Shown: positions 24,822 to 34,777, numbered from the stretch's first letter. The stretch is 64,000 nt of DNA from an uncultured Porphyromonadaceae bacterium (GCA_947178215.1 CAMWXJ010000013.1:24906-88905); one strand, 5' to 3'. The notes: a model not told the origin generated them from the letters alone. Numbers and translations: made by a program.

Positions 24822-26888
24822 TTATTCCAGAATCCAGACGCAGCTGTCGGTAAGCTGCTTCTTGCCTTTGCCGGTGGTTACTTCGATGCGGTTTTCGCCG
24901 GGCGAGAGGGTGACGTCGCTGAACGTGCACACATTTACGTCGTCGGGGGCGACCTCCTTGATTTTGCTGCCGTTGACATAGAGGACAACCGGGCCTGAAT
25001 TGGAAAACACGGTAATGTCAGTAACAGGCATCTTGCGCGACGACGCTCTACGGCCTGCGATGTAGACCATAGGCTCGGGATTCCAGTTGGCGCGGTAGAA
25101 GTAGAATGCATCCTTGCGGTCTTTGCGGTCGTGGCTCACGAGGCCCTTGTCGTTGATGCCGTTGCGATCGCCCTCGGTACGGTGCGCGGCTCCGAAGTCA
25201 AACATGTTCCACACGAAGCTGCCCCACACAAACGGGCGGTCGTTAATGATGCGCCAGTTGTCGATGTGATATTTGAGCTGCCAGTTTTCGGGATGCCAGC
25301 GTCCGCCGGGAGCCGGCTGCACAACGCTGTCCTGCTGATGATAGAAGCTCGCTCCTGCGCCGTATTCGCTGATACCGATGCGCAGTTCGGGATGCTTGCT
25401 GTGAGTTGCGTCGAGCCATGTGGCGAGAGTGGCGGGAGTGGAGCCATACCAACCGTCGTAGCGATTCCAGGCTATGTTGTCGGTGATGAAGTTGAGCGCT
25501 CCGCCCTGATTGCTGGCCGCCGTAGTGGGGCGGGTGGTGTCCTCTTTGTGGGCGAGCTCGTTGAGTTCCTTGACATACTCCACGGGATTGTCACCATCCT
25601 CTTTCAGCTCATTGAAGATTCCCCAGAACATAATTGAGGGGTGGTTGTAGTTCTGTCGTATAAGCTCTATGAGCTGATTTCGGCCGTTGGCCTTGAACGA
25701 CTCCTGATCGACGAATCCCTTGTCGGCATATCCTCCGGGGCCTACAAACGGAATCTCGGCCCACACGACAACACCGTTGCGGTCGGTTAGGTCATACATG
25801 TGCTCGGCCTGCTGATAGTGGGCGAGACGCATGGCGTTGACACCCATGTCGAGCATTATGTCAACATCCTCCTCGTGATGAGCCGGAGTGAGGGCGTTGC
25901 CAATGCCGGCACGCTCTTGGTGACGGTTCACACCAAAAAGCTGAACTCGTCGGCCGTTGAGGAAGAAGCCGTTGTCGGGATCGGTATGATAGTAGCGCAG
26001 GCCCAGGGGCTCGCTGATGCGGTCAATCACGCGGCCATCTTTCACGAGCGAAATCTCCACGTCGTACATGAAGGGGTCGCGGCGGCCGTCCCACAGATGC
26101 GGGTTCTCGATTGAGAAGTCGACGGCCACGGGCTGTGCGTCGGCACCGGGTTGAAGCACGAAATCCTTCTCGCTGCTCACCACCACGCGGTCACCGTCAG
26201 TGACTTCCATTTTGAGCGTCACGTTCTGAGGCTCTTTGGCGAGACCCGACACTCGCACATCGGCCGTAACGTCGGCCTGCTTGTCGGTAACGCTGTTCTG
26301 GCGAAGATAAACACCTGGCGAGCCGTAGTCGAGGAGCGACACACACGTCGAATCGGTTGCTATCAGATTCACATCGCGATAAAGACCGCCGTAGAAGTTG
26401 AAGTCGCCGACGAGAGGCATCACGTCGAGCTGCTCGCCGTTGTTGACACGAAACATCAGCGTATTATCTTTGCCGAAGTCTACAAAATCGGTAATTTCAA
26501 ACACGAAAGCCGAGTATCCTCCGCGGTGCTCGCCTACATGGCGACCGTTGACAAACAGGTTACACACACTGTTGGCACCCTCGCATTTCACATACAGTCG
26601 CTTGCCTTTCAGGTCATCGCCGATATGTACTCGCTTGGTATAGTTGCCAATGCCGCGCTTATAATCAATCTTGCCGGCAAGCGCATCCTGGGCGTTCCAT
26701 GTGTGGGGAATATCGACACGCCTTGCAGCGGAATGATTGACCTCATGAGAGAAACGAAAGCGCCAATCGTTGTTGAGCGAGCGTGTCTCACGCGGCGAGT
26801 CATTGACTGATGCGAGTGCGTCAGCGGCCCATGAGAAGCAGAAGCCTGCGCTTACCAGCACACTCATGAATGTTTTTGTAGACAGCAT
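24822..26888 (-). CDS. Glycoside hydrolase family 2 (beta-galactosidase-like), secreted
   Basis: A 688-residue enzyme with signal peptide (VLVSAGFCFSWAADALA). Domain order is sugar-binding jelly roll (LNNDWRFRFSH, HIPHTWN-like DIPHTWN), Ig-like middle, then TIM barrel: FGVNRHQERAG, MRLAHYQQAEHMYDLTD, SIMFWGIFNE with the acid/base Glu, and GISEYGAGAS with the nucleophile Glu. A C-terminal Ig-like segment (VVLYVNGSKI) ends the protein. ATG 26888 gives the signal peptide; the frame opens further up to 26966. Beta-galactosidase is the most common activity in this group, but beta-glucuronidase or mannosidase cannot be excluded. A promoter lies about 145 bases upstream, so the leader is long. Confidence 0.9.
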   Translation of the reverse strand: MLSTKTFMSVLVSAGFCFSWAADALASVNDSPRETRSLNNDWRFRFSHEVNHSAARRVDIPHTWNAQDALAGKIDYKRGIGNYTKRVHIGDDLKGKRLYVKCEGANSVCNLFVNGRHVGEHRGGYSAFVFEITDFVDFGKDNTLMFRVNNGEQLDVMPLVGDFNFYGGLYRDVNLIATDSTCVSLLDYGSPGVYLRQNSVTDKQADVTADVRVSGLAKEPQNVTLKMEVTDGDRVVVSSEKDFVLQPGADAQPVAVDFSIENPHLWDGRRDPFMYDVEISLVKDGRVIDRISEPLGLRYYHTDPDNGFFLNGRRVQLFGVNRHQERAGIGNALTPAHHEEDVDIMLDMGVNAMRLAHYQQAEHMYDLTDRNGVVVWAEIPFVGPGGYADKGFVDQESFKANGRNQLIELIRQNYNHPSIMFWGIFNELKEDGDNPVEYVKELNELAHKEDTTRPTTAASNQGGALNFITDNIAWNRYDGWYGSTPATLATWLDATHSKHPELRIGISEYGAGASFYHQQDSVVQPAPGGRWHPENWQLKYHIDNWRIINDRPFVWGSFVWNMFDFGAAHRTEGDRNGINDKGLVSHDRKDRKDAFYFYRANWNPEPMVYIAGRRASSRKMPVTDITVFSNSGPVVLYVNGSKIKEVAPDDVNVCTFSDVTLSPGENRIEVTTGKGKKQLTDSCVWILE

Positions 26889-27032
26889 GTTATGTAACCG
26901 AATTAATATATTGGATAGATTTAGGCGATAGTAGATGTCGTTGCTTGAAACGCAGCAATCCGTCATGGCAGTGATTCAGCTTGCAGAACCGGTCTGCCCA
27001 TAGGAATCAGGCACACATCCCCGCAACTCCTG

Positions 27033-27063
27033 CAAAGTTAATCAATATGATTGGATACTGCAA
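27033..27063 (-). promoter_or_regulatory. Promoter of the GH2 gene
   Basis: On the minus strand TTGC (27063-27060), 19 bases, then TAACTTTG (27040-27033): good agreement with the Bacteroidota -33/-7 pattern. The resulting leader is about 140 bases before ATG 26888. Confidence 0.6.
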
Positions 27064-27142
27064 GATTTACCTTCCAAACCGTCACGGCTTATCCTTATCC
27101 CATGCCGGTCATCTATTTTTATTCAGGTTGTAATAAATGAAG

Positions 27143-27183
27143 TCACGGGCGCCGTGACTGATAGGTCGTCACGGCGCCCGTGA
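27143..27183 (-). terminator. Strong hairpin terminator after the 954-residue receptor gene
   Basis: TCACGGGCGCCGTGAC (27143-27158) and GTCACGGCGCCCGTGA (27168-27183) are perfect inverted repeats around a 9-base loop, 36 bases after the receptor stop. The left arm is itself nearly palindromic. A T-rich but interrupted tail follows in the minus direction. Confidence 0.75.
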
Positions 27184-27218
27184 TAGTGGGATTGTTCTCA
27201 TTGATACGTCGAACCCGT

Positions 27219-30083
27219 TCAGAAACGGCGTCCGCCGGGGCCACCACCGGGAGCACCGCCGGGACCTCTGTTACCGCCCGGGCCTCTGTTCTCGCCATCA
27301 TTCATGCTGCGTACGCGAGCGCCCTTGCCGATTGTGTTGAAGCGATAGGCGACGCTGAACATGAAGTAGCGGGTAAGAGTATTGAAGCGGCTGTCGTCGA
27401 TATAGTTGGCCGTTACCGAACGTGAGGTGTTATTCTGCTGGTGAAGCAGATCGTATGCTCTGAGCGTGAAAGTGAGGCTCTTGTCGCGGAGTGTCTGATA
27501 GGAGAGCGACGCGTTCCACATCCATGTGTTTTGGTCGTAGCCGGCGGCATAACCGGAAGTGGCCGAGTAGCTGAGGTCGCTCGAAATTGTCAGACCGAAC
27601 GGTATGTACCAGTAGGCGCGGAACATACCGCCGTAAGTGTAGACATTGTTGGCGTTGACCGTGGAAATGGAGTTGTGCGTACCCTGGAAAGAGAAGCGCG
27701 GACGAAGCTCGAATTCCAGATTGTCGGGACGGAAAGCGATGCCTGGCATAAAGTTGACCATAGTGGTGAACGAGCGGTTGCGCTCTCCGTTGTTGAAGCC
27801 CACACGGTTGTTGAGCATGACGAAAGTGTTGCCGTTGACGCTCCACGCCTTGTTGTGGAGCGGCTGGCTGTACATACCCATGATACGTCCGCTCCATACG
27901 CCGTTCACGTTCTCGTAGGTGGTTGTCTGTCCGCCGGTGGCGGGATTGAACGTTGTGTAGCTTACGATGCTGTTTTGTGTCATGTCAAAGTTGGTCATGA
28001 ACATGAATGAGCGCTGCTCCATGCCATTGAAGTCATTGAAACGTATCGACACATTGTGAGTGTAGCTCGGGTCGAGATTGGGGTTACCTACGACGATGCG
28101 GAGAGGGTCGGAGGTATCGGGCACTGGCTGCAACTGTGTGAGTGACGGCTGCGAAGAGCGGCCGCGATAGTCGGCTTGGAGGGTGCGTGTCTTGGTTATC
28201 TTCCAGCGGTAGCGAAGGAACGGAGCGAAATTCCACACCCAGCGGGCCGCTATGTCGCGCTCCGACATGATAAGGTCGTGGCTCTTGCTCATCTGCGGCA
28301 CTATGTTTACGCCGGCGTTGAAGTTATAGCTCGAAGTCACCTTGCGGAAGCCGATGCTTATTTCCTGATTGAAATAGTCGTTGCGGAAACGATTGCTCAG
28401 AGTGTCGTTGAGGATAAGGTCGGTGCCTATAACCGGTCGCTCGCCGAAGCCGTCGGGCCAAGCCACAGGATGCTCGTAGACGAGGCGGTCGGAGTTGTTC
28501 CAGCGATAATTCATGCGATAGCTGAATGTCAAGAACTGGCCTTTGGCGACATTGCCGATAGGCTCGGTCCAGCTCACGCGGGCATCCACATTGTCGCTCC
28601 ATGTATGGTTGTCAAACACCTGGTCGTCGAGGTCGATGGAGTCGTTGAGCAGATATGGCAGGCGGCGCCAGAAATATGACTCCGTATAGGCGAGCTGATC
28701 CTCGTCGACATTGCTGTGACTATAATTGGCCATGATGCTGAACGAGCGGCCGCGGTGTTGCTTGAACTGGTGATTGTAAATCACGCGCATGCCGCCCTCG
28801 AAGCTGTGGCCGTTGCTGGTGTTGGCCGAGATTGAGCGGTTGACGTTGGCAAGGTTACCGTCACGGGTCAGCGACGAGTCGTTGCTCCACGAGTCGGTAT
28901 AGTTGAGCGAGAAATTGGGGCGTATGTCGAGTGTGTTGAACGAGTCGGGTTTCCACTGTATGCGGAAGTCACCGCGGACGTTGTTGCCACGGTTGCGGTT
29001 GTCCGTGGTGGAAGAGAGATAGCTTGTAGAGTCGTTGCCGAAAAGGTTCTGGCGCTCGCGCGAGGTGACCGAGTTGCGGTCGCTGTGGCTGTAAACGGCA
29101 CTGCCGCCCACACGGAATATCTCTTTGTTACCGACGTTGAAGTTCACGCCAAACGACTGGGTGGTGTTGATGCCTCCCGAGCCTCCCCAGCCGCGGAAAC
29201 GTCCGCCGTTGGAATCGGTGAAGCCCTCCTCATTGATGTTGTTGAAGTTGCCGAGGAAGGTGAGCGACTGGCCGTCGCCCCACATACGGTTGATGTTGAA
29301 GTTGCCTTTATAACGGTCGTCGGTACCGTAGCCGGCTTCGACGTTGCCGAACCAGCCGTTTTTCATGTTCGGCTTCACGGTAAGGTTGATGACTGTCTCG
29401 TCTTCGCCGTCATCCACGCCGGTGAGTCGCGCGAGGTCGCTCTTGCGATCCACAACTTGAAGCTTCTGAATCATCTCCACCGGCAGGTTTTTCGATGCCA
29501 CTTTCGGGTCGTCGCTGAAAAACTCCTTACCATCTACAAGAATCTTCGACACAGTCTTGCCGTTGGCGGTAATGGAGCCGTCGGTGCCGACCTCCACTCC
29601 GGGGAGACGTTTGAGCAAGTCCTCCACCACAGCGTTGGGCTGAGTCTTGTAGGCCCCGGCGTCGTACTCCACCGTATCTTCCATGACCTTGATAGGGGTG
29701 CGGACACCTTTTACCACTACCTCATTAAGGGCAAGGGCACCGGTCGAGAAGCGGAGCGTGTCAAGGTTCACATTCTTGCCCTGCACGGTCACATCGCGGT
29801 TGATACGCGAATAACCTATGTAAGTGACCTCGACGGTGTACTTGCCGTTATTGATTCCGGTAAGCGTAAACTTGCCGTCCATATTCGTAGCAACACCTGC
29901 CACAAAAGTAGAATCTGGAACTTTGAGAAGCCTTACGGATGCCTGCGGAAGCGATTCGCAGTCGGGGTCTGAAACAAGTCCGGTAATGTTGAAAGCCAAA
30001 CAGGAGAGAGAAGTCATCATCAACGCCGCCATAAACATAATCGCTTGGCGGCATCGTGATTGAGCTTTTGTCGGGGAAGTCAT
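27219..30083 (-). CDS. Outer-membrane beta-barrel receptor with CarboxypepD_reg domain
   Basis: A 954-residue protein. Signal peptide (MFMAALMMTSLSCLA), then a CarboxypepD_reg-like beta-sandwich (residues about 31-115; VATNMDGKFTLTGINNGKYTV), a TonB plug-like region (VVEDLLKRLPGVEVGTDGSI, KILVDGKEFFSDDPKVASKNLP), and an OMP_b-brl_3-type barrel. The barrel ends and is followed by a Gly/Pro/Arg-rich tail of about 30 residues ending in Phe. No SusD-like partner is adjacent, so it is not a typical glycan SusCD pair. Ligand unknown. The decayed copy at 5834-7521 belongs to the same family. Confidence 0.87.
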   Translation of the reverse strand: MTSPTKAQSRCRQAIMFMAALMMTSLSCLAFNITGLVSDPDCESLPQASVRLLKVPDSTFVAGVATNMDGKFTLTGINNGKYTVEVTYIGYSRINRDVTVQGKNVNLDTLRFSTGALALNEVVVKGVRTPIKVMEDTVEYDAGAYKTQPNAVVEDLLKRLPGVEVGTDGSITANGKTVSKILVDGKEFFSDDPKVASKNLPVEMIQKLQVVDRKSDLARLTGVDDGEDETVINLTVKPNMKNGWFGNVEAGYGTDDRYKGNFNINRMWGDGQSLTFLGNFNNINEEGFTDSNGGRFRGWGGSGGINTTQSFGVNFNVGNKEIFRVGGSAVYSHSDRNSVTSRERQNLFGNDSTSYLSSTTDNRNRGNNVRGDFRIQWKPDSFNTLDIRPNFSLNYTDSWSNDSSLTRDGNLANVNRSISANTSNGHSFEGGMRVIYNHQFKQHRGRSFSIMANYSHSNVDEDQLAYTESYFWRRLPYLLNDSIDLDDQVFDNHTWSDNVDARVSWTEPIGNVAKGQFLTFSYRMNYRWNNSDRLVYEHPVAWPDGFGERPVIGTDLILNDTLSNRFRNDYFNQEISIGFRKVTSSYNFNAGVNIVPQMSKSHDLIMSERDIAARWVWNFAPFLRYRWKITKTRTLQADYRGRSSQPSLTQLQPVPDTSDPLRIVVGNPNLDPSYTHNVSIRFNDFNGMEQRSFMFMTNFDMTQNSIVSYTTFNPATGGQTTTYENVNGVWSGRIMGMYSQPLHNKAWSVNGNTFVMLNNRVGFNNGERNRSFTTMVNFMPGIAFRPDNLEFELRPRFSFQGTHNSISTVNANNVYTYGGMFRAYWYIPFGLTISSDLSYSATSGYAAGYDQNTWMWNASLSYQTLRDKSLTFTLRAYDLLHQQNNTSRSVTANYIDDSRFNTLTRYFMFSVAYRFNTIGKGARVRSMNDGENRGPGGNRGPGGAPGGGPGGRRF

Positions 30084-30202
30084 TTTAATCCGTTATGATG
30101 ATTATTAACTTAATTTTCGTTTTACGAACACTCTCTTTTGACTTTCCGGATTAAAATAAGTTTAACGGAGGTTGAATTTTTTTTTGGCGCCAGCGAATCA
30201 AT

Positions 30203-30240
30203 GGCGAACGGAAAAACTTTTTCGCCGTTCAAATCCTTAT
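30203..30240. repeat. Overlapping inverted repeats between divergent genes
   Basis: GGCGAA (30203-30208) with TTCGCC (30231-30236) and GAACGG (30206-30211) with CCGTTC (30235-30240) overlap in the intergenic space between the receptor and the small lipoprotein, 38-75 bases before the latter's ATG. It could be an operator or a leader hairpin; nothing identifies the partner. Confidence 0.35.
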
Positions 30241-30277
30241 ATTTTCAATACACAATTCACCGACAAACCCGACAACT

Positions 30278-30766
30278 ATGAAAGCCTCACGATATATCGC
30301 AATCACCGCGGCGGCCGCTGCCATGTTTCTCACGACAGGCGGCTGTGACTCAATGCTTGATACGTCGCTCAACATGTCGCCTGCCCCCGGCATCAACCTC
30401 GGAATCGGGGTGAGTACCCCTATCTCCGGCTATTGGGGCAACGACTACACTCCCTGGTGGAACGGCGGTTATGGCTCCCCCTGGTGGGGAGGCGGCATCG
30501 GGTGGAACGGTGGCTGGAACATCCCCGTTTCCCGCCCACCCATGCGTCCGGGCATCCCTCCGAGTCAAAACGGCGGCAGGCCTCCAAGACCCGTTGCTCC
30601 TGCGCCATCAGTTCCTGTCAAGCCATCGGTGCCTGTCAAGCCGTCAATCCCCCCGACAGGCCAGCGTCCCTACCCGACAGGAGCAGGCCCCTTGACCGGC
30701 GGCACCGGCACCAACGGAGCCGTCACAATCAATCCCGGCACCGGAAAGCGCCCCACCGGGCGCTGA
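30278..30766 (+). CDS. Small lipoprotein rich in Gly/Trp and Pro
   Basis: A 162-residue protein with lipobox TGGC (Cys23). Three parts are visible: a short leader to residue 45, a Gly/Trp/Tyr-rich stretch around 52-88 (NDYTPWWNGGYGSPWWGGG), and a Pro-rich C-terminal half with repeated VPVKPS units. Low-complexity sequence of this kind suggests a disordered, possibly wall-spanning or surface extension. No family recognised. The MscS-like gene begins 62 bases later on the same strand; shared transcription is possible. Confidence 0.65.
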   Translation: MKASRYIAITAAAAAMFLTTGGCDSMLDTSLNMSPAPGINLGIGVSTPISGYWGNDYTPWWNGGYGSPWWGGGIGWNGGWNIPVSRPPMRPGIPPSQNGGRPPRPVAPAPSVPVKPSVPVKPSIPPTGQRPYPTGAGPLTGGTGTNGAVTINPGTGKRPTGR

Positions 30767-30828
30767 CCGGAGTCACCGTATGGCCCCTACCCTTCATCAC
30801 TCTTTCAACTACCATTCTCACTCACACC

Positions 30829-32130
30829 ATGATTATCTGCTCCGGCATCATACCCACCCATGCGGTAGCCTCATGGCTACTCACACACGTCAACTCGTTT
30901 CTCGATTCTATCGGACTCGAACATAACCCCACGATTCAGGATATAATATATGTCGCAATCATTACGGTATTCGCCATCACCGTGGGCTGGGCCGCACGAT
31001 GGGTTATCTTGCAGACCACACGCCACATTGTGGCCGCCTATCACACCGAAGTAGGCCGGGAACTGCTCGAACAACGTGTGCTCACGCGATGCAGCCACAT
31101 CATTCCCCCGCTGGTGATTATGGCCTTCATCCCATTCACGATTGTCAACGACACTCTACTGAGCCATATCTTCATGAAAGTGCTCGTAGTCTACACTATC
31201 GTAGTGGCCACCATGGCCCTCGCCTCGGTAATGAGTTTTTGCTGGATGCGCTTCGACAAGCGCAACAACACCAAAAACCTGCCGCTCCAAGGAATACTCA
31301 ACGTGAGCATAGGCATCCTGTGGATAATCGCTCTGATAATCACTATCTCGGTGATAGTGGACAAGTCGCCGGCCACGCTACTCGCCGGCCTCGGCGCTTT
31401 TGCCGCCGCCCTGATGCTGATATTCAAAGACAGCATACTCGGCTTCGTAGCAGGCATACAGCTAAGCCAGAACGACATGCTGCGCGTGGGCGACTGGATT
31501 GTAGTGCCATCGACGATTGCCAACGGCATCGTGGTCGACGTGAGCCTTACCGCCGTCAAAGTCCAGAACTGGGACAATACGATAGTGACGCTTCCCCCCT
31601 ATACGCTCGTAAGCACTTCGTTCCAGAACTGGCGCGGCATGTCGGATTCAGGCTGGCGTCTCATATCGCGCAACTTCAATTTCGACACCGATTCCATACT
31701 CCCGCTCACCGACGAGATGATTCAGGCCGTGAGCGACCTCCCGGGCGTGGCCGACTTCGTGGCCGAGACCCGCAAATCGGGCACCTCCTACAATCCGGGC
31801 GTGGCCTGTGTCAACGGCACTATCGACACTAATCTCGGATTGTTCCGCGCCTACATGTGCTACTATCTCCTACACCACCCTCTTGTTGCCACCGACCAGC
31901 AGATACTTGTCAACCTAAAAGCCCCGGGCGCCGAGGGCATGCCGTTGCAGATCTATTGCTACACCACCACGGCATGGACTGCCTACGAAGCGGTGCAGAG
32001 CGACATCTTCGAACATATAGCTCTTATGTGTCCGCGCTTCGGCCTGAGAGCCGCTTCGCCCGACTTCCGCGAAGTAAGCCTGCCGGGCACTCCGGCACAA
32101 CCACGCCCAGCCGCCACCGACAAGGCCTAA
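30829..32130 (+). CDS. MscS-family mechanosensitive channel (YbdG-like)
   Basis: A 433-residue inner membrane protein with about five hydrophobic helices followed by the MscS pore/beta domain: LLAGLGAFAAALMLIFKDSI (TM3-like helix), GFVAGIQL, RVGDWIVV, TAVKVQNWDNTIVTLPPYTLV. The length and pattern fit the YbdG/MscM-like subgroup. Members release solutes during osmotic downshock. ATG 30829 is chosen because the same frame continues upstream through the preceding lipoprotein gene out of its frame and is not credible there. The efflux operon starts 62 bases later. Confidence 0.88.
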   Translation: MIICSGIIPTHAVASWLLTHVNSFLDSIGLEHNPTIQDIIYVAIITVFAITVGWAARWVILQTTRHIVAAYHTEVGRELLEQRVLTRCSHIIPPLVIMAFIPFTIVNDTLLSHIFMKVLVVYTIVVATMALASVMSFCWMRFDKRNNTKNLPLQGILNVSIGILWIIALIITISVIVDKSPATLLAGLGAFAAALMLIFKDSILGFVAGIQLSQNDMLRVGDWIVVPSTIANGIVVDVSLTAVKVQNWDNTIVTLPPYTLVSTSFQNWRGMSDSGWRLISRNFNFDTDSILPLTDEMIQAVSDLPGVADFVAETRKSGTSYNPGVACVNGTIDTNLGLFRAYMCYYLLHHPLVATDQQILVNLKAPGAEGMPLQIYCYTTTAWTAYEAVQSDIFEHIALMCPRFGLRAASPDFREVSLPGTPAQPRPAATDKA

Positions 32131-32192
32131 TCGGTCCAAGACCGTCACTACACACACTCCCTCCATAACACACATATCATCCGCCACACAAC

Positions 32193-33626
32193 ATGACTCT
32201 GACTGTCAACCGATACCTGGGCCTCACAATAGCGCTTTCAGTACTGACCGCGTCAACACCGACATCACAAGCAACCTCACCAGAGCAGGATATGCCCGAA
32301 CGCTGGCTATATACCCCGCAACAGTCGCAGACCCTCCCTCCTGACGATGACTGGTGGCGAGGATTCAACGACCCGCTACTTGACTCGCTCATCAGCGAGG
32401 CTGTGAACAACAACTACAACGTAGCGATAGCCGCGAGCCGCATACGCGCTGCCGAAGCTGCCATATCATCAGCCAAAGCGGGCTATTATCCCACCGTCGG
32501 GCTGTCGGCCGGCTACACCCTCGCACGTCAAAGCGGCAATCTAACCAAGGAGGCCGGCGAAGCGGTAAAGTCGCATTACATGAGCCTAGACGCTAACGCT
32601 TCATGGGAAATCGACCTGTTCGGACGCATTGCAGCGTCGGTAAAAGAGCAGAAAGAGCTCAAAAACGTAGCCCGCGCCGACTACGACGGCACCATGGTGA
32701 GCCTGTGCGCGTCGCTTGCCACCGCCTATATCAGCCTTCGCGCCGCCCAGACACAGGAGCAGGTAGCACAAGCACATCTCAAAACGCAGAAGCGCGTACT
32801 GGAAATAACCGAAGAACGCCATGAGGCCGCGCTCGTATCGGGCCTCGACGTCGCCCAGGCCAAGACCGTATACGGGTCCACAAAAGCCATACTGCCCGAT
32901 ATACGCTCATCTATTGCCTCGTCAATCAACGCCATAGCCCTGCTGCTCGGCCGCTTCCCCGCCGAGGTGAGCGAAATGCTGTCGCGACCCGCTACCATGC
33001 CCGCTTACGACGGCCTCGTCGCCACCTCTATTCCCGCCGAGCTGTTACGACGACGCCCCGACATCATAGCGGCCGAGCGCACTATCGCCGCACGCGCCGC
33101 CGCCCTCGGCGTTGCCAAGAAAGATTTTCTGCCGACTCTGGCAATACAAGGCTCGTTTGGAGTGGAGTCGCGCGACGCCGACAGGCTGTTCAAGAATCAA
33201 AGCATCACCTATTCCGTCGCCCCTACGCTGACATGGACAGTATTTGACGGCTTCGGACGTCGCGCCGCGGTGGAGTCGGCTCGCGTGGAAAATGAAATAG
33301 CCGTCGAGACATACAATCAGACTGTGCTCAGCGCCACCACGGAAGTGGAAAACGCACTGTCGGCCTATATCAACGCCCGCGACTATGTGACCGATCTGGC
33401 CGACGTCGTAGCGTCGGCCAAGCAGGAAGTCGCCCTGTCGCTCGAACAGTATAAAACCGGTCTCACCCTATTCACTCCCGTGGCTCAGGCCCTGATGACG
33501 TTTCTCCAATACGACGACGAACTCGTGTCGGCCCGCGCCTCGGAAGCAAAGGCGCTAATCGACCTCTACCGCGCCCTTGGCGGCGGTTACGGCTCCCCGA
33601 CCGCGTCACAATCAAATAAAAACTGA
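32193..33626 (+). CDS. RND efflux outer membrane factor (TolC/NodT-like)
   Basis: A 477-residue outer-membrane channel component. Signal peptide is present, but no clear lipobox cysteine. Two repeats of the OEP fold are visible: DDWWRGFNDPLLDSLI, NYNVAIAASRIRAAEA, PAELLRRRPDIIAAERT and SARASEAKALIDLYRALGGG. It forms the trimeric exit duct of a tripartite pump. It is first in the order channel, adaptor, pump, with 29 bases before the adaptor gene. Confidence 0.92.
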   Translation: MTLTVNRYLGLTIALSVLTASTPTSQATSPEQDMPERWLYTPQQSQTLPPDDDWWRGFNDPLLDSLISEAVNNNYNVAIAASRIRAAEAAISSAKAGYYPTVGLSAGYTLARQSGNLTKEAGEAVKSHYMSLDANASWEIDLFGRIAASVKEQKELKNVARADYDGTMVSLCASLATAYISLRAAQTQEQVAQAHLKTQKRVLEITEERHEAALVSGLDVAQAKTVYGSTKAILPDIRSSIASSINAIALLLGRFPAEVSEMLSRPATMPAYDGLVATSIPAELLRRRPDIIAAERTIAARAAALGVAKKDFLPTLAIQGSFGVESRDADRLFKNQSITYSVAPTLTWTVFDGFGRRAAVESARVENEIAVETYNQTVLSATTEVENALSAYINARDYVTDLADVVASAKQEVALSLEQYKTGLTLFTPVAQALMTFLQYDDELVSARASEAKALIDLYRALGGGYGSPTASQSNKN

Positions 33627-33655
33627 CACCACAACTTATAAAAGCACACAACAAA

Positions 33656-34777
33656 ATGCGCACCAACATATCAGCGGCAGTCGCCATAATCGCCACAATG
33701 GCAGCATCAGGCTGTCACAACAGCAAATCAACCGACAATGACCGGTCGCAGGCCCCGGTAATCGACGTGGCCGAAGCCATCCAACAGCCCGTGGTACTCT
33801 ACAAGCAATATCCGGGAAAACTGCACGCCAAGTCAACAGTAGACCTTGTGGCGCGGGTTAGCGGCTACCTACGCTCCCAGAACTACACCGACGGAGACCT
33901 CGTGGATAAAGGCGCCGTGCTGTTCACTATCGAGGATACGCAGTACCGCGACGCGGTGACTCAGGCCGAAAGCAACCTCAAATCAGCCGAAGCGGAATTG
34001 CAGTACAACACGTCGCACTACGAGGCGGTAAAAAAAGCGTCGGAGTCCGACGCCGCAAGCCGTATGGAGGTGGAGCAGGCGCGCTCGGCCATGGAATCGA
34101 GCCGGCAGGAGGTCAACACCGCACTCGCCGCACTCTCCACCGCCCGCTCTAATCTCGGCTACTGCACGGTGAGGGCGCCGTTTAAGGGCTACGTCAACGC
34201 CTCGTCATACTCCGTGGGCAATTACCTCGCGGGCGAGGGCTCTCCTGTCACGCTCGCCACCATATACGATGATTCAAGCGTTCACGCCGAATTCTTTATC
34301 GACGACGCAAGCTACATAGACATGCTCCGAAAGACAGGCCGCGAGATTGTGTCTGATCGCGATCACATGCCTATAACGTTCAGCGACGAGCTGCCCCACA
34401 GCTATACCGGCCGGCTCACATATATAGCTCCCGATATTGATCCGTCGACCGGAACGCTCGAACTTCGCGCCGAAATCGACAATCCGTATGACGAGCTCCG
34501 CGAGGGAATGTATGCCAACATACGGCTCCCCTACGCCGCCGACTCCGCCGCGGTGCTGGTAAAGGACGCTTCTCTGTCGACCGACCAGCGCGGCAAGTTC
34601 CTCTATGTCGTCAACGACTCCGACAAGGTGGTCTACACCCCTGTCGAAGTAGGCGACGTGGTCGACGACTCGCTGCGCGTCATCACCTCCGGACTGCGCC
34701 CAGGTGAGCGATATGTCACCGTCGGACTGCTAAAAGTGCGTCCTCACATGACCGTAAAGCCACGCCTCGTCAAGTAG
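33656..34777 (+). CDS. RND efflux periplasmic adaptor (membrane fusion protein)
   Basis: A 373-residue lipoprotein (lipobox ASGC, Cys20). Barrel-sandwich hybrid and coiled-coil hairpin are visible: LVARVSGYLRSQNYTDGDLV, IEDTQYRDAVTQAESNLKSA, then the lipoyl return GYCTVRAPFKGYV, followed by beta-barrel and membrane-proximal domains. It bridges pump and outer-membrane channel. It sits between the channel gene (29-base gap) and the pump gene (46-base gap). Confidence 0.93.
   Translation: MRTNISAAVAIIATMAASGCHNSKSTDNDRSQAPVIDVAEAIQQPVVLYKQYPGKLHAKSTVDLVARVSGYLRSQNYTDGDLVDKGAVLFTIEDTQYRDAVTQAESNLKSAEAELQYNTSHYEAVKKASESDAASRMEVEQARSAMESSRQEVNTALAALSTARSNLGYCTVRAPFKGYVNASSYSVGNYLAGEGSPVTLATIYDDSSVHAEFFIDDASYIDMLRKTGREIVSDRDHMPITFSDELPHSYTGRLTYIAPDIDPSTGTLELRAEIDNPYDELREGMYANIRLPYAADSAAVLVKDASLSTDQRGKFLYVVNDSDKVVYTPVEVGDVVDDSLRVITSGLRPGERYVTVGLLKVRPHMTVKPRLVK

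Noticed and set aside
27143..27183. Perfect inverted repeat as a transposon end or invertible-site pair
   Set aside because: Short loop, position just after a stop codon and no transposase near it fit a terminator.
30433..30828. N-terminal extension of the MscS-like protein
   Set aside because: It overlaps the lipoprotein gene in another frame; the membrane protein begins naturally at ATG 30829.
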